From NCBI RefSeq assembly GCF_900186615.1, contig NZ_LT896588.1, positions 1,656,961-1,720,960 on the forward strand: a stretch of DNA of 64,000 nt, read 5' to 3'. This stretch comes from Parabacteroides bouchesdurhonensis. Its GTDB lineage: Bacteria; Bacteroidota; Bacteroidia; Bacteroidales; Tannerellaceae. Positions 35,189-45,003 of the stretch are shown here, one piece after another. The notes beneath the pieces were generated by a model. It did no database searches. It was not told where the DNA came from and saw only the letters and a program-made list of their open reading frames with translations. The first letter of the stretch is position 1, and each line of letters begins with the position of its first letter. The position numbers were made by a program, and so were the translations under genes.

Positions 35189-35884
35189 ATGAAAAGAGTG
35201 GTATTGTTTGTGATGTTGATGATGTGTGCGGTTTCAGTAAGCGCACAACAATGGTCGTTAACGCCTGAAGTTGGAATGACTGCTATTAAACGGGGAGGTA
35301 ATTCTTTTGTTGATTTTGGAGGAGATTATGGATGGAGTCCCAGATTTAAAGGAGGAGTTGGTGTAGAATATGCGTTTAAACCCGGATGGTTTGCGTTAAA
35401 ATCCGGATTATATTATACACAACGCGGGTATAGTGAAGACTTTTTTAACACTCCGACAGTAGGAGACCCGAATGAGCCTGATGCAGAAGTGCTAAGCTTG
35501 AAGATAAAACGACATTTTTTGCAATTGCCGGTATTGGCAGACTTTTCGTTCCGGTTGTCGGATGATGTTCGGTTGCACTTGGCTGCAGGACCATATATCG
35601 CAGTTTCTTTGTCTGATAGAATGTCTGCATATTATACAGGATATAAAAGTTATGGCGAAGGTGGTTATGGCTCTTGGGGAAGCGGTGGAAATGAAGTGAA
35701 TGCTGATGGTTATAATGCTTTTGACTGGGGATTTTCTCTTCAAGCAGGAATAGAAGCCAAGCAGTGGGTGATGAATTTTGGTTATGACGCTTCTCTTGGA
35801 AAAGAGTTTGATGGCGATCAAATAGATTTGAAATATCATACATTAAGTTTATCTGTTGGTTATAAATTTAAGCTAGGAAAATAA
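35189..35884 (+). CDS. outer-membrane beta-barrel protein (PorT-like family)
   Basis: Signal peptide (MKRVVLFVMLMMCAVSVSAQ) and then about eight amphipathic strands, 231 residues in all. It opens with 'WSLTPEVGMTAIKRGG' and ends 'LSLSVGYKFKLGK', as in the outer-membrane protein beta-barrel family PF13568. A glycine-rich loop (YGEGGYGSWGSGGNEV) is exposed. It lies between the sigma factor and fecR, with 5 bases to fecR. Role is unknown, perhaps a structural or accessory OMP of this system. Confidence 0.75.
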   Translation: MKRVVLFVMLMMCAVSVSAQQWSLTPEVGMTAIKRGGNSFVDFGGDYGWSPRFKGGVGVEYAFKPGWFALKSGLYYTQRGYSEDFFNTPTVGDPNEPDAEVLSLKIKRHFLQLPVLADFSFRLSDDVRLHLAAGPYIAVSLSDRMSAYYTGYKSYGEGGYGSWGSGGNEVNADGYNAFDWGFSLQAGIEAKQWVMNFGYDASLGKEFDGDQIDLKYHTLSLSVGYKFKLGK

Positions 35885-35889
35885 ATACG

Positions 35890-36732
35890 ATGAATAACGA
35901 GTACGATGATAAATTGGAACAGTCTATTCGCTTTGTAGCAAAACACTATAAAGAAGGATGTATGGATGCGGAAAAGGCGTGGGTGAAGTTTGCTTCAAAA
36001 CGTCATATATCCCGTAGAGTACCTTTTGTGCGCTATATCTTGCGGGCTGCGGCTGTTCTTCTTCTACTCGTTGGGCTCGGTACATTCTATTTATGGGAAC
36101 AGAACCTCCCTGATTGGGTGGCTGTTTCAACCATGTCAGGACAGACAAAAGATATTTATCTGCCGGATAGTACATTAATATCATTGGCAGGAGATTCATG
36201 GATTCGTTATGATGTAAGAAGCTACGGGAAAGAAAGACGCGTTGTGGAGATGAAAGGAAAAGCATTTTTTCAGGTGGAGAGGAATGAAGCGCGTCCTTTC
36301 TCTGTAGAAACTAATTTGGCGGAAGTGAAAGTTCTGGGTACAAGCTTTCAGGTAGAGACACTGGGTAATTTCGTAGAAGTGAATGTGAAAACCGGAAAAG
36401 TGAGCTTCACTGCTAATGAGGGAGATAAGCAAGTAATCTTAACAGCCGGTATGTCGGCACAATATTCAGTGGAGAAGAAAGAAATGACAGTTTTAACGGA
36501 AGAAGATACCAACTACCTATCTTGGAAAACCGGATTATTGCGTTTCTCAGATACGCCGTTGGATAAAGTGATTGAAGACTTGAACGACTATTATCAGGTG
36601 AAAATCACTAACAGAGTGAAGAAGCCGGAGGCAAAATTAACGGCGTCATTTAATGATATGCCATTGGATGAAGTGCTGATGGTGATAAATCAGACATTAG
36701 ACACCCACTTGGTTCAGGAGACAAGAAAGTAA
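35890..36732 (+). CDS. FecR-family anti-sigma factor (second system)
   Basis: A 280-residue inner-membrane protein: short cytoplasmic N-terminus (about 1-48), one helix (about 49-68, 'ILRAAAVLLLLVGLGTFYL'), and the periplasmic FecR domain with 'VSTMSGQTKDIYLPDSTLIS' and 'VEMKGKAFFQVERNEARPF'. The C-terminal DUF4974-type segment (about 210-280, RFSDTPLDKVIEDLNDYYQV) follows. It differs from the first FecR in having a very short N-terminal part. It is flanked by an OMP gene (5 bases) and the TonB receptor (11 bases). Confidence 0.92.
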   Translation: MNNEYDDKLEQSIRFVAKHYKEGCMDAEKAWVKFASKRHISRRVPFVRYILRAAAVLLLLVGLGTFYLWEQNLPDWVAVSTMSGQTKDIYLPDSTLISLAGDSWIRYDVRSYGKERRVVEMKGKAFFQVERNEARPFSVETNLAEVKVLGTSFQVETLGNFVEVNVKTGKVSFTANEGDKQVILTAGMSAQYSVEKKEMTVLTEEDTNYLSWKTGLLRFSDTPLDKVIEDLNDYYQVKITNRVKKPEAKLTASFNDMPLDEVLMVINQTLDTHLVQETRK

Positions 36733-36743
36733 ATATAGAACCT

Positions 36744-39440
36744 ATGTCATACAAATTATTTATATGGCTGATTGGGTTCCTGATATTTACTTGTACAACT
36801 AGACAGGTGAGAGCTCAAATACCGGAACCAACTCCTACGGTTACGGTAAATATGAAACGGGCTCCTTTGCCGGAAGTTTTGACTGAAATAGAAAAACAAA
36901 CGGGTATGTTTTTCTCTTATGAATCCTCTTTATTAGAGAAATTACCTAACGTTTCTCTGGTTGTGCGGGATGAACCGTTAAATTATTGTCTAAGACGGTT
37001 GTTTGCTTCATTACCTATTATATATAGGATAACCGGCCAGTATATTATCTTAAAGAAAAAACCTCAACTGTTTACTATTAGCGGTTTTGTACGTGACTCG
37101 GCTTCTTATGAAAGCCTTCTGAATGCAACAATTATAGAAAAGATATCCGGTAGAGGCTCCGTTTCCAATAACTATGGCTTTTACAGTATCACACTTCCAC
37201 CCGGTAAGGTTACATTATTTACCTCTTATGTAGGATACGAACAGAAAGAGGTAAGTTTTTTCCTGACGAAGGATACGCTGATAGACCTGTCTCTTGTTTC
37301 AATCGGAATGTTAAAAGAGGTCGTCGTCAGAGGATTGAATCCTCAATCGGAAGTACTTAATAGCCGGAGTGGAGTGTTCGATGTACCGGCCCAGCGAGTC
37401 AAATCCATGCCGGCCTTGCTGGGAGAAAACGATTTAATAAAAACCTTGCAGCAACTGCCGGGTGTCGCGGTTGGAGATGAAGCAAGTACCGGACTGTTTG
37501 TCCGGGGAGGAGGCTCAGATCAAAACTTGTACCTGTTGGATGGAAATCCGGTTTACCAAATTAATCACTTATTAGGATTCTTCTCTGCATTTAATCCGGA
37601 TGCGGTGAAGAATTCGGTCTTTTATAAAGAAAGCTTTCCGGCAGAATACGGCGGAAGGCTTTCGTCTGTTGTAGACGTCCGTACAAATGATGGCGACAGG
37701 CAGCATTATCATGGTAATTTTTCTATTGGTATGCTTTCCGTACGAGCGAATCTGGAAGGTCCGATCTGGAAAGACCGGACTTCTTTTAACGTCTCTTTCC
37801 GCCGTACGTGGATAGACTTGCTCACGACGCCAATTATAGCTTTTACAAATAATGATAATGACCGGAAAGAATCGTATGGTTTTCACTTTTTCGATATTAA
37901 CGCGAAAGTAAATCATTCTTTTTCCGATCGAAGCCGGCTCTATCTGAGCTTTTACATGGGGCAAGATGCTTTTAAAAATGGAGAAAAATCGAAAGAAGAT
38001 GAAGATAAAAATGATTTCCACTGGAGATGGGGTAATTTGATTGGATCTGCAGGTTGGAATTATGTGATAAACAACAAACTCTTTGCGAACGTGATGGTAG
38101 GCTATAGCCGTTTCCGTTCCCATATATGGAGTGAGAATGTAAGTACTACTGTGTATAAAGGCTCTGCTCCGGATAGCCCGACCGAACCGGGACAAAAATT
38201 TTTATCTCTTTTAGAAAACAAATACCGTTCGGAAATTGAAGATATAAGTTTCCGGACTTCGTTCGATTATCGTCCGGTGGTTAGCCATCGTATCCGTATA
38301 GGTACGGATTATCAATATCATAGTTTTCATCCGGAAAATAATTCGGCAAGTATAATAAATTGGGAGAAAGACAACAATGTACAGAGCCCGGTTGCGCAAT
38401 TGACAATTAAAACCCGAATGCCGGGACATGAATTATCTTTTTACGCCGAAGATGAAATGCTTTTGACCGAGCGCTTAAGAGTAAATGTGGGACTGCGTTA
38501 TACCTTATTTACAGTACAAGGAGAAAAATATCATTCTTTACAACCCCGTTTTTCTGCCCGTTATGTGTTAGGTAAAAACTGGTCTGCTAAATTTTCATAT
38601 AGTAAGATGAATCAGTATGTTCATTTACTGGCTGATACTTATATTAGTCAGCCTACCGACATTTGGGTTCCGGTAACGCGCCGTATTCCTCCTATGAGTT
38701 CTCATCAATTCTCTACCAGTTTATGTTATAATCTGAATAAGAAATATGATTTCATTCTGGAAGGATATTATAAACGTATGAATAACTTGATAGAGTACCG
38801 GGATCATGCTTTGCCTGAAAATACTTTTAACGGGTGGGAAGATCGCGTTGGAATTGGCAAAGGGCGTTCATACGGATTGGAGTTTATGGTACAAAAAAAA
38901 GTGGGGAAAACGTCGGGGTGGATAGGTTATACACTCTCATGGTCAGACCGTTGGTATCCGGATGGTTCGGTCAATCATGGGGCAAGATACCCTTATAGGT
39001 ATGACAATCGCCATAAAGTAAACGTTGTACTTTCCCGTCGGCTTTCTCGTAAAGTGGAGTTAACGGGTACATGGATGTTTGCTTCCGGCAATCATATAAC
39101 TATTCCCGAATATATGTATTCAGGAGCGGGCGGGCAGAAAATAAATGGTTTTATTCCCGGAGACTTGTCTCATGTGCCCGGACGGGGAGCCAGTGCCTGG
39201 AACAATTATCAGTTATCCCCCTATCACAGGCTTGATTTGGGAGCTAATTTTTATCGTTACATGAAGAATGGCAGGATAGGAATTTGGAATTTGAGTGTAT
39301 ATAATGTTTATTTGCAACCAAATCCGTTTACCGTAAAAACGGTATGGAAAGAAGGAGTACGAAACGAACCAAAAGCTGCATTGCAGCAAACAATCCTTTT
39401 TCTTTGCATGCCGTCGGTTTCTTATACCTATAAATTCTAG
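36744..39440 (+). CDS. STN-bearing TonB-dependent receptor
   Basis: An 898-residue outer-membrane receptor: signal peptide (about 1-24), STN domain (about 34-100, 'VNMKRAPLPEVLTEIEKQTG'), CarboxypepD_reg domain (about 112-195), plug (about 225-330, 'LPGVAVGDEASTGLFVRGGG') and a barrel ending in Phe. The plug form QNLYLLDGNPVY is typical of receptors paired with DUF4249 lipoproteins and not of SusC. It is regulated by the sigma/FecR pair in front. DUF4249 follows after 2 bases. The substrate is unknown. Confidence 0.93.
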   Translation: MSYKLFIWLIGFLIFTCTTRQVRAQIPEPTPTVTVNMKRAPLPEVLTEIEKQTGMFFSYESSLLEKLPNVSLVVRDEPLNYCLRRLFASLPIIYRITGQYIILKKKPQLFTISGFVRDSASYESLLNATIIEKISGRGSVSNNYGFYSITLPPGKVTLFTSYVGYEQKEVSFFLTKDTLIDLSLVSIGMLKEVVVRGLNPQSEVLNSRSGVFDVPAQRVKSMPALLGENDLIKTLQQLPGVAVGDEASTGLFVRGGGSDQNLYLLDGNPVYQINHLLGFFSAFNPDAVKNSVFYKESFPAEYGGRLSSVVDVRTNDGDRQHYHGNFSIGMLSVRANLEGPIWKDRTSFNVSFRRTWIDLLTTPIIAFTNNDNDRKESYGFHFFDINAKVNHSFSDRSRLYLSFYMGQDAFKNGEKSKEDEDKNDFHWRWGNLIGSAGWNYVINNKLFANVMVGYSRFRSHIWSENVSTTVYKGSAPDSPTEPGQKFLSLLENKYRSEIEDISFRTSFDYRPVVSHRIRIGTDYQYHSFHPENNSASIINWEKDNNVQSPVAQLTIKTRMPGHELSFYAEDEMLLTERLRVNVGLRYTLFTVQGEKYHSLQPRFSARYVLGKNWSAKFSYSKMNQYVHLLADTYISQPTDIWVPVTRRIPPMSSHQFSTSLCYNLNKKYDFILEGYYKRMNNLIEYRDHALPENTFNGWEDRVGIGKGRSYGLEFMVQKKVGKTSGWIGYTLSWSDRWYPDGSVNHGARYPYRYDNRHKVNVVLSRRLSRKVELTGTWMFASGNHITIPEYMYSGAGGQKINGFIPGDLSHVPGRGASAWNNYQLSPYHRLDLGANFYRYMKNGRIGIWNLSVYNVYLQPNPFTVKTVWKEGVRNEPKAALQQTILFLCMPSVSYTYKF

Positions 39441-39442
39441 AA

Positions 39443-40507
39443 ATGAAGCAGGCTATCTGTTCTATATTGATATTGTTATCCACTATTTCCTGTATCCGGG
39501 AAATAGAGCTGGATTATCCGCCTGTGCCACCAAAAATCGTATTGAATGCTTCTGTTTCTCCCGAACAAGACATAAGTGCGTTTGTTTCCAAAACATGGTT
39601 TTTATTAGACAGCGTTCCCGATTCTTATTTACCGGATGCTACCATACATGTTTACATAAATGATAACTATAAAGGTGTTATGAAATGTGTAGACGACCCG
39701 AAAGATACAATTACTGCCAGAGGTCAGTATCAATTGCCCGGATGCCGTTTACAGACAGGTGATCATCTGTTATTGAAAGCGGAAGCTCCCGGATATGAAA
39801 CTGCTACGGCGGATGTGGAGATACCCCCTTATACACCAATCTTATCTTTGGATACAGTACGTTTCCAATCCACATCTCTAACATCACCATTTTATAATAT
39901 AGAAGGACTGCGTTTTTTGATAAATATGAAGAAGGGACAACCGGGACGGCATTATTATCGTGTGCTTATCGAACGGATTGTAGATTATGAGAAAAATGGT
40001 GAAAAAGCTACTGTGTCACAATATGGATTAAACAGCTATTTTCTTACATCAGGTTATTATCTTTACGGACAAGTATTGCTTATAGATTATGAAGACCCTA
40101 TATTTCAAATAACAGGTGTATCAACCGGTTCCGTACAATACAGAAGCTATGGTATTTTTACTGACAATCTGTTGGGAGAGCAGTCGCCTTATAAAGTAAG
40201 GATGTCTATAGCTCCGGTAGAAAATTCATATAGAAGTGATACGCTTTCAACGCGCGTGACTTATAAAGTGCATTTGTTAACGGTCTCCGAATCTTATTAT
40301 CAATATTTCCGAATGATTGGAGGTTTAGGCATATGGCTTGGAAATGTTGATCTTGGAGATGTTATTGAACCGGAAGAAACTTACTCGAATGTATATAACG
40401 GTTTCGGGGTGGTTACCGGTTATCAGCGGGATACCTATTCCATTACAATGCCATATGATGTAGTTCCTCCTTCATGGGATCCGTGGAATGGATATACTTC
40501 CTGGTAG
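39443..40507 (+). CDS. DUF4249 lipoprotein
   Basis: Lipoprotein (lipid Cys17 in LSTISCIRE) of 354 residues matching DUF4249: 'IELDYPPVPPKIVLNASVSP' near the start and repeated beta-rich segments afterwards. It is found as the partner of STN-type TonB receptors in many Bacteroidetes and may act as the SusD-like surface lid. It is the last gene of the operon, starting 2 bases after the receptor stop. The convergent OMP gene begins 12 bases later. Confidence 0.85.
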   Translation: MKQAICSILILLSTISCIREIELDYPPVPPKIVLNASVSPEQDISAFVSKTWFLLDSVPDSYLPDATIHVYINDNYKGVMKCVDDPKDTITARGQYQLPGCRLQTGDHLLLKAEAPGYETATADVEIPPYTPILSLDTVRFQSTSLTSPFYNIEGLRFLINMKKGQPGRHYYRVLIERIVDYEKNGEKATVSQYGLNSYFLTSGYYLYGQVLLIDYEDPIFQITGVSTGSVQYRSYGIFTDNLLGEQSPYKVRMSIAPVENSYRSDTLSTRVTYKVHLLTVSESYYQYFRMIGGLGIWLGNVDLGDVIEPEETYSNVYNGFGVVTGYQRDTYSITMPYDVVPPSWDPWNGYTSW

Positions 40508-40519
40508 CCGATTTAGTGC

Positions 40520-41329
40520 TTATTTCCCAAAGATCGGGAAGAAAAGCACTTGGCGTTCCATTTTCTGTTTTATCGGATTGAATTCGTATTGTACGCCTAC
40601 GCCCATACCAAAGTCTTCTGTTAATTTAAATTCCAAGGCGCTCCCTACTACCGTGTGATTATAAGAAGGATTCATTATGACAAATGAGTTTTTATCGTTA
40701 TTCTTGTCATACATAGTATATTGCCCCCATGCCCTTAATCGTAGCCAATCTGTTGCGTTGTAACTTACTTGAGTGTTGAAACCTCCCATAAATCCCGGAC
40801 TGGGATTGAAAGGCGTATAGAATCTTCCTGCAAATCCGCCTCCGCTAACCATCCACTTGTCTTGATGCCATACGAATTGGGGAGAAATATCTGTTATGCC
40901 TCCGGCACCGGGCCATGTAAATTGGCGTCCTGTTATCATAAAAGACAAATTGTCGTTTAGTGGCTTGAGTACTGTTTCGTCAAAATCTAAAGCCATAGGC
41001 GATACCTTCTGCAACATAGGAGTGAACACATTAAAATAAGGGCGGTATGCGGCAGACTGTATCTGCATATCCATAGGACGTTCATCAACAGATAAGGGTG
41101 TTTCCGGAACAAATCCCCGTAATTTCATATCCAATTCCTGAGTAGAAGCCGGTGTATAAGATTTATATGCAAACTTCGGAATATTGAATTCAAAGTCTGG
41201 ATACTTAGGAATCGCAATTATTTTTCCTTCTTTGTTTTGTATAAGTGTGAATACCTTTTGTGCTTGTGCAGATAATACAGCTACTAATAATATGACAAAT
41301 AAACATCCTCTCTTCATAACAACCTCCAT
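40520..41329 (-). CDS. putative outer-membrane beta-barrel protein
   Basis: A 269-residue protein with a signal peptide ('MKRGCLFVILLVAVLSAQAQ' if started at 41317; an ATG 12 bases upstream adds MEVV). The mature C-terminal half alternates aromatic and small residues (WMVSGGGFAGRFYTPFNP, WLRLRAWGQYTMYDK, FGMGVGVQYEFNP), as in an outer-membrane barrel. The family was not recognised. It is a lone gene, convergent with the DUF4249 gene, and a family B repeat lies about 50 bases upstream. Confidence 0.6.
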   Translation of the reverse strand: MEVVMKRGCLFVILLVAVLSAQAQKVFTLIQNKEGKIIAIPKYPDFEFNIPKFAYKSYTPASTQELDMKLRGFVPETPLSVDERPMDMQIQSAAYRPYFNVFTPMLQKVSPMALDFDETVLKPLNDNLSFMITGRQFTWPGAGGITDISPQFVWHQDKWMVSGGGFAGRFYTPFNPSPGFMGGFNTQVSYNATDWLRLRAWGQYTMYDKNNDKNSFVIMNPSYNHTVVGSALEFKLTEDFGMGVGVQYEFNPIKQKMERQVLFFPIFGK

Positions 41330-41379
41330 CTTTTTCCCGCTTGCAAGATACGTATTTTATATTTTGTAAATGAAATATT

Positions 41380-41438
41380 CATCGGGATCTTTTTTACAAA
41401 TCATCCCGATCATTTTTCAAAATCATCCCGATGATTTG
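41380..41438. repeat. palindromic repeat family B, copy 2
   Basis: Three ATC/GAT blocks: CATCGGGATC (41380-41389), AATCATCCCGATC, and AATCATCCCGATGATTTG (about 41421-41438). The last is identical to the first unit at 16709. In both copies the cluster lies upstream of a minus-strand gene. Confidence 0.65.
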
Positions 41439-41565
41439 TATTTATTGGTGATTTCTATTTAAAGTAGAATATGGAACGGAAATAGAAAACTTTCTCTAAC
41501 GGGTTAAGATACTAGGGGCATTAAATAAAAGAATACTGATTGTATTGATATAATAAAAAAATCTA

Positions 41566-41573
41566 TACCTTTG
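41566..41573 (+). promoter_or_regulatory. -7 box of the btuB operon promoter
   Basis: TACCTTTG, an exact TAnnTTTG match, just before the riboswitch. The -33 is weak (TATTG, 18 bases upstream). The region 41439-41565 otherwise shows nothing recognisable. Confidence 0.5.
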
Positions 41574-41579
41574 CACCAG

Positions 41580-41776
41580 ATTATGGTGTAACCGTTTCGT
41601 TTCCTCGAACGGTTAGTAAAAGGGAATCCGGTGTAAAACCGGAGCTGTACCCGTAGCTGTAAGTTCTGTAAACCTCGGCATTTCTTATTGCCACTAACAG
41701 ATCAATAGATATAGTTGCCTATTGAAAAGTTGGGAAGGCGGCCGACAAAAGGAGGACAAGCCAGAAAACCTGCCAT
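41580..41776 (+). ncRNA. cobalamin riboswitch of the btuB operon
   Basis: Landmarks are GGTGTAACCGTTTCG at the 5' end, AAAAGGGAATCCGGTG, ACCGGAGCTGTACCCG with GTAGCTGTAAG, GCCAC, GGGAAGGC, and the B12 box AGCCAGAAAACCTGCC (41759-41774). A short hairpin (ATTCCT/AGGAAT, 41792-41810) lies between the aptamer and the start codon and may be the expression platform that controls translation. Cobalamin should switch the operon off. Confidence 0.95.
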
Positions 41777-41826
41777 CATCTTTATTATGCGATTCCTCGG
41801 GTAAAGGAATTGGTAAACCAAGATAA

Positions 41827-43830
41827 ATGCTATATATGTTCATAAGAAAAAGGTTGTACCTGGTGGGTGCATGGTTGCTTTTTGCCGTGGCGGTATATGC
41901 CCAGCAAGTAGATACTGTGTCATATCATCAATTATCGGAAGTGGAAGTGGTTGAAAAAGCCCGTCCTTCGGTTACCCGTGAAGCTACTCCCGTTCAATTG
42001 ATAGATAGAAAAGGTATTGAAAGGTTGGGAGTTCAGGAACTATCGGAAGCCGTAAAACGTTTTTCCGGTGTAACTGTGCAGGATTATGGAGGAATTGGCG
42101 GCCTGAAAACGGTCTCTGTGCGTAGTTTGGGCGCTAAACATACGGCCGTAAGTTATGATGGCGTAACTATTACGGATGCGCAGAGCGGACAAGTGGATAT
42201 AAGCCGTTTTTCGTTGGATAATGTGGAAATGGTTTCTTTGTCTATTGGCCAGGCCGATAATATTTTCCAGACAGCGCGTATCTATGCTTCGGCAGGCGCG
42301 TTAAGTATAAAGACAAGCAAACCTGAATTTACTACTTTGCCATTCCATCTGCGGGCACAAGTAAAAGCAGGATCTTTCGGTTTGGTAAATCCTTCTCTTC
42401 GTTATGAACAGAAACTGGGTGAGAAATGGTCTGCGTCTCTTTATGGAGACTGGCAACGGGCAGATGGAAATTATCCTTTTACATTAATAAATGGAAAACT
42501 TGAAGATAAGAAGAAGCGCTATAATAGTGATATAGAGACCTGGCGTACGGAATTAAATCTGTATGGCGATTTTGGTAAAGGCGGACGCTTACGTTTGAAA
42601 GGTTATTATTTTGACTCCGAACGTGGATTGCCCGGCTCTGTTATCTTATATAATGACTATTCGGGAGAACGGCTTTGGGATAAGAACGGTTTTGCACAAG
42701 CTCATTATGAAAACCGTGTTAATGAATTGTTTGCGTTTCAGGCTCAATTGAAATATAACTATGCCTGGATGCGCCATTTGGAAGTTGATAATAAATATGA
42801 AAGCGGCAGGCAAGACGACCGGTATACGCAGAATGAGTATTATGGTTCGGCTTCCGCTTTATATACTCCATGGGAATGTGTTTCATTCTCCCTTGCACAA
42901 GATTTTTATGTCAATACATTAGATAATACTTTACCGGAATGTCCTTTTCCTACCCGCTATACTTCATTGACTGTGTTGGCTGGACAATATAAAACTTCCC
43001 GTTTTACGGCAACAGCCAGTCTTCTGGGAACTTTTATGACTGAAAAGGTAGAAACGGGGGATACTCCGGCAGACCGTAAAAGGTTATCGCCGGCTGTAAG
43101 TGCTTCATGGCGTATATTGCCCGAACAGAATTTACGCATAAGGGCATCATATAAAGATATATTCCGCGTACCTACGTTTAATGATATGTATTATTTACGT
43201 ATCGGTAATACAGGGTTAAAACCGGAACGGGCAACTCAATATAATCTGGGGCTTACCTGGAGTGGAAAGTCGGCTTCATTTGTCAATTATCTGAGTGTCT
43301 CTACGGATGGTTATTATAACCGGATAAGAGATAAAATCGTGGCTATGCCTACGATGTTTATATGGAAAATGATGAACATGGGGGAAGTCTCCATCGCCGG
43401 AATTGATGCAAATATCTCTACTGAAATTCCTGTTTGCAATAAGGTGGATGTTGTGTTGCAGGGTACTTATACCTGGCAGAAAGCTATTGATATAACAGAC
43501 GAAAGTGCTAAAAACTATCGTCATCAGATTCCTTATACACCCAAACATAGCGGAACTGTTGCTTTGTCGATAGAGAATCCGTGGGTGAATCTTTCCTATA
43601 ATCTGACTGCTGTTGGCGACCGGTATTCTTTACCGCAGAATATTGAAGCAAACCTGATAAAGAGCTATGTGGAACAAGGTATTTCTGTAAATCGTGAGTT
43701 TAAATTCAATAAGTGTAAACTTCGCCTGCAAGGGGAGATCATTAACTTGGGGAATATCAATTATGATGTTATCCAGTATTATCCGATGCCTGGACGTTCG
43801 TACAGGGCTATGGTTGCGTTTATTTTATAA
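41827..43830 (+). CDS. btuB: TonB-dependent vitamin B12 receptor
   Basis: A 667-residue outer-membrane transporter: signal peptide (about 1-25, ending AVYAQQ), a TonB-box-like N-terminus (DTVSYHQLSEVEVVEKA), plug (about 45-155, 'VSVRSLGAKHTAVSYDGVTI') and a barrel ending AMVAFIL. There is no CarboxypepD_reg or STN domain, as for BtuB. The B12 riboswitch directly upstream and btuG-like genes directly downstream support cobalamin as substrate. The start may be Met4 (41836). Confidence 0.93.
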   Translation: MLYMFIRKRLYLVGAWLLFAVAVYAQQVDTVSYHQLSEVEVVEKARPSVTREATPVQLIDRKGIERLGVQELSEAVKRFSGVTVQDYGGIGGLKTVSVRSLGAKHTAVSYDGVTITDAQSGQVDISRFSLDNVEMVSLSIGQADNIFQTARIYASAGALSIKTSKPEFTTLPFHLRAQVKAGSFGLVNPSLRYEQKLGEKWSASLYGDWQRADGNYPFTLINGKLEDKKKRYNSDIETWRTELNLYGDFGKGGRLRLKGYYFDSERGLPGSVILYNDYSGERLWDKNGFAQAHYENRVNELFAFQAQLKYNYAWMRHLEVDNKYESGRQDDRYTQNEYYGSASALYTPWECVSFSLAQDFYVNTLDNTLPECPFPTRYTSLTVLAGQYKTSRFTATASLLGTFMTEKVETGDTPADRKRLSPAVSASWRILPEQNLRIRASYKDIFRVPTFNDMYYLRIGNTGLKPERATQYNLGLTWSGKSASFVNYLSVSTDGYYNRIRDKIVAMPTMFIWKMMNMGEVSIAGIDANISTEIPVCNKVDVVLQGTYTWQKAIDITDESAKNYRHQIPYTPKHSGTVALSIENPWVNLSYNLTAVGDRYSLPQNIEANLIKSYVEQGISVNREFKFNKCKLRLQGEIINLGNINYDVIQYYPMPGRSYRAMVAFIL

Positions 43831-43850
43831 ATTATCAATTAAATATAGAG

Positions 43851-44987
43851 ATGAAAAAGAAAAAGTGGTTTTTAGCATCAGCATTATGTGCTATGATGGC
43901 TATGTTTTTTGTAGCCTGTGACAATGACGACGATCCAACACCGGGTCCGGATGAACCGGGTACTCCGGATACTGAGCAATACACTGCCGGTTTTTATATT
44001 ATCAACCGTGGTAAATCGAAATCTAATAATAGTTGTATCTCTTATTATGACCTGCTGAATAAGAAAATTACCGGACATGTTTTTGAAACAGCTAACGGAC
44101 GTAAATTGGGAGACTCTGCCCAAGAGTTTTTCCAATATGGATCAAAGATTTATATCCCTGTTTATAACTCTATGATTATAGAGGTGATAGATGCGAAAAC
44201 CTTAAAATCTTTGAAGTCTATAGAACCGAAAGATGCAGACGGAAAGGGAGAAAAGCCTCGTGCTATAACTGCTTCCGGAGATTATGTGTATGCCACTTTA
44301 TATAATGGTTATGTAGCCCGTATCGATACAGTCACTCTTGAAATTGATAAACAGGTGAAGGTGGGAATGAATCCGGATAAGTTGTCTGCTCAGGGCGATG
44401 TATTATATACTGCCAATTCCGGAGGATTAAACAGCCCGGATTATGATAAGACAATTTCTGTTGTAAACCTGAATACTTTTGAAGTTGAACGCAATGTGGA
44501 AGTTATTATTAATCCGACGCGCGTAATTACCGACAGTGAAGGAGATGCTTATGTTATTTCGATGGGGAACTACTCGAAAGATCCGGCTACGCTGGTCCCC
44601 AATACCTTGCAGTATTTTAAGAAAGGTTCTTCTGACGCGAAAGAGATTTGTCGTGCCTCCGTAATATCTATTTGTAATGATACTATTTATGGCGTATACA
44701 AGCAGTACGGTTCTACCACCTATGATTTCTTTACTTATGATGCAAAGGCAGAGAAGATGATATCTGATAAATTTGTAACGGATGATACGGTTATAACCGG
44801 AGATCCTCAGGAAATAGATATAGACCCGTTGACTGGAAATGTTTATGTTTCTGTAGGTGGATCAAATGTAAACGGAGATATGTATATTTTCTCTCCCGAA
44901 GGTAAGCTCATTAATAAATTCGATACGGAAGGTCTTTATCCTCAAGGTGTTATTTTTGTTTATGATGAACAGCAATTGGAAGATTGA
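43851..44987 (+). CDS. btuG: BtuG-like surface cobalamin-binding propeller lipoprotein, copy 1
   Basis: Lipoprotein of 378 residues; lipid Cys23 is followed by DNDDDPTPGPDEPG, an acidic segment of the sort that directs Bacteroidetes lipoproteins to the cell surface. The body shows propeller blades with recurring 'VYATLYNGYVARIDTVT' and 'LYTANSGG' units (YncE/DUF5074 type). BtuG of B. thetaiotaomicron is a beta-propeller that captures B12 and hands it to BtuB, and the gene is next to btuB as here. The first roughly 90 bases are nearly identical to copy 2. Confidence 0.85.
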   Translation: MKKKKWFLASALCAMMAMFFVACDNDDDPTPGPDEPGTPDTEQYTAGFYIINRGKSKSNNSCISYYDLLNKKITGHVFETANGRKLGDSAQEFFQYGSKIYIPVYNSMIIEVIDAKTLKSLKSIEPKDADGKGEKPRAITASGDYVYATLYNGYVARIDTVTLEIDKQVKVGMNPDKLSAQGDVLYTANSGGLNSPDYDKTISVVNLNTFEVERNVEVIINPTRVITDSEGDAYVISMGNYSKDPATLVPNTLQYFKKGSSDAKEICRASVISICNDTIYGVYKQYGSTTYDFFTYDAKAEKMISDKFVTDDTVITGDPQEIDIDPLTGNVYVSVGGSNVNGDMYIFSPEGKLINKFDTEGLYPQGVIFVYDEQQLED

Positions 44988-45003
44988 GTAAAATAAGAAG
45001 ACA

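Noticed and set aside
37572-38195. 207-codon ORF on the minus strand
   Set aside because: It lies fully inside the TonB receptor gene on the other strand and its protein has no recognisable domain or signal; a shadow of the barrel region.
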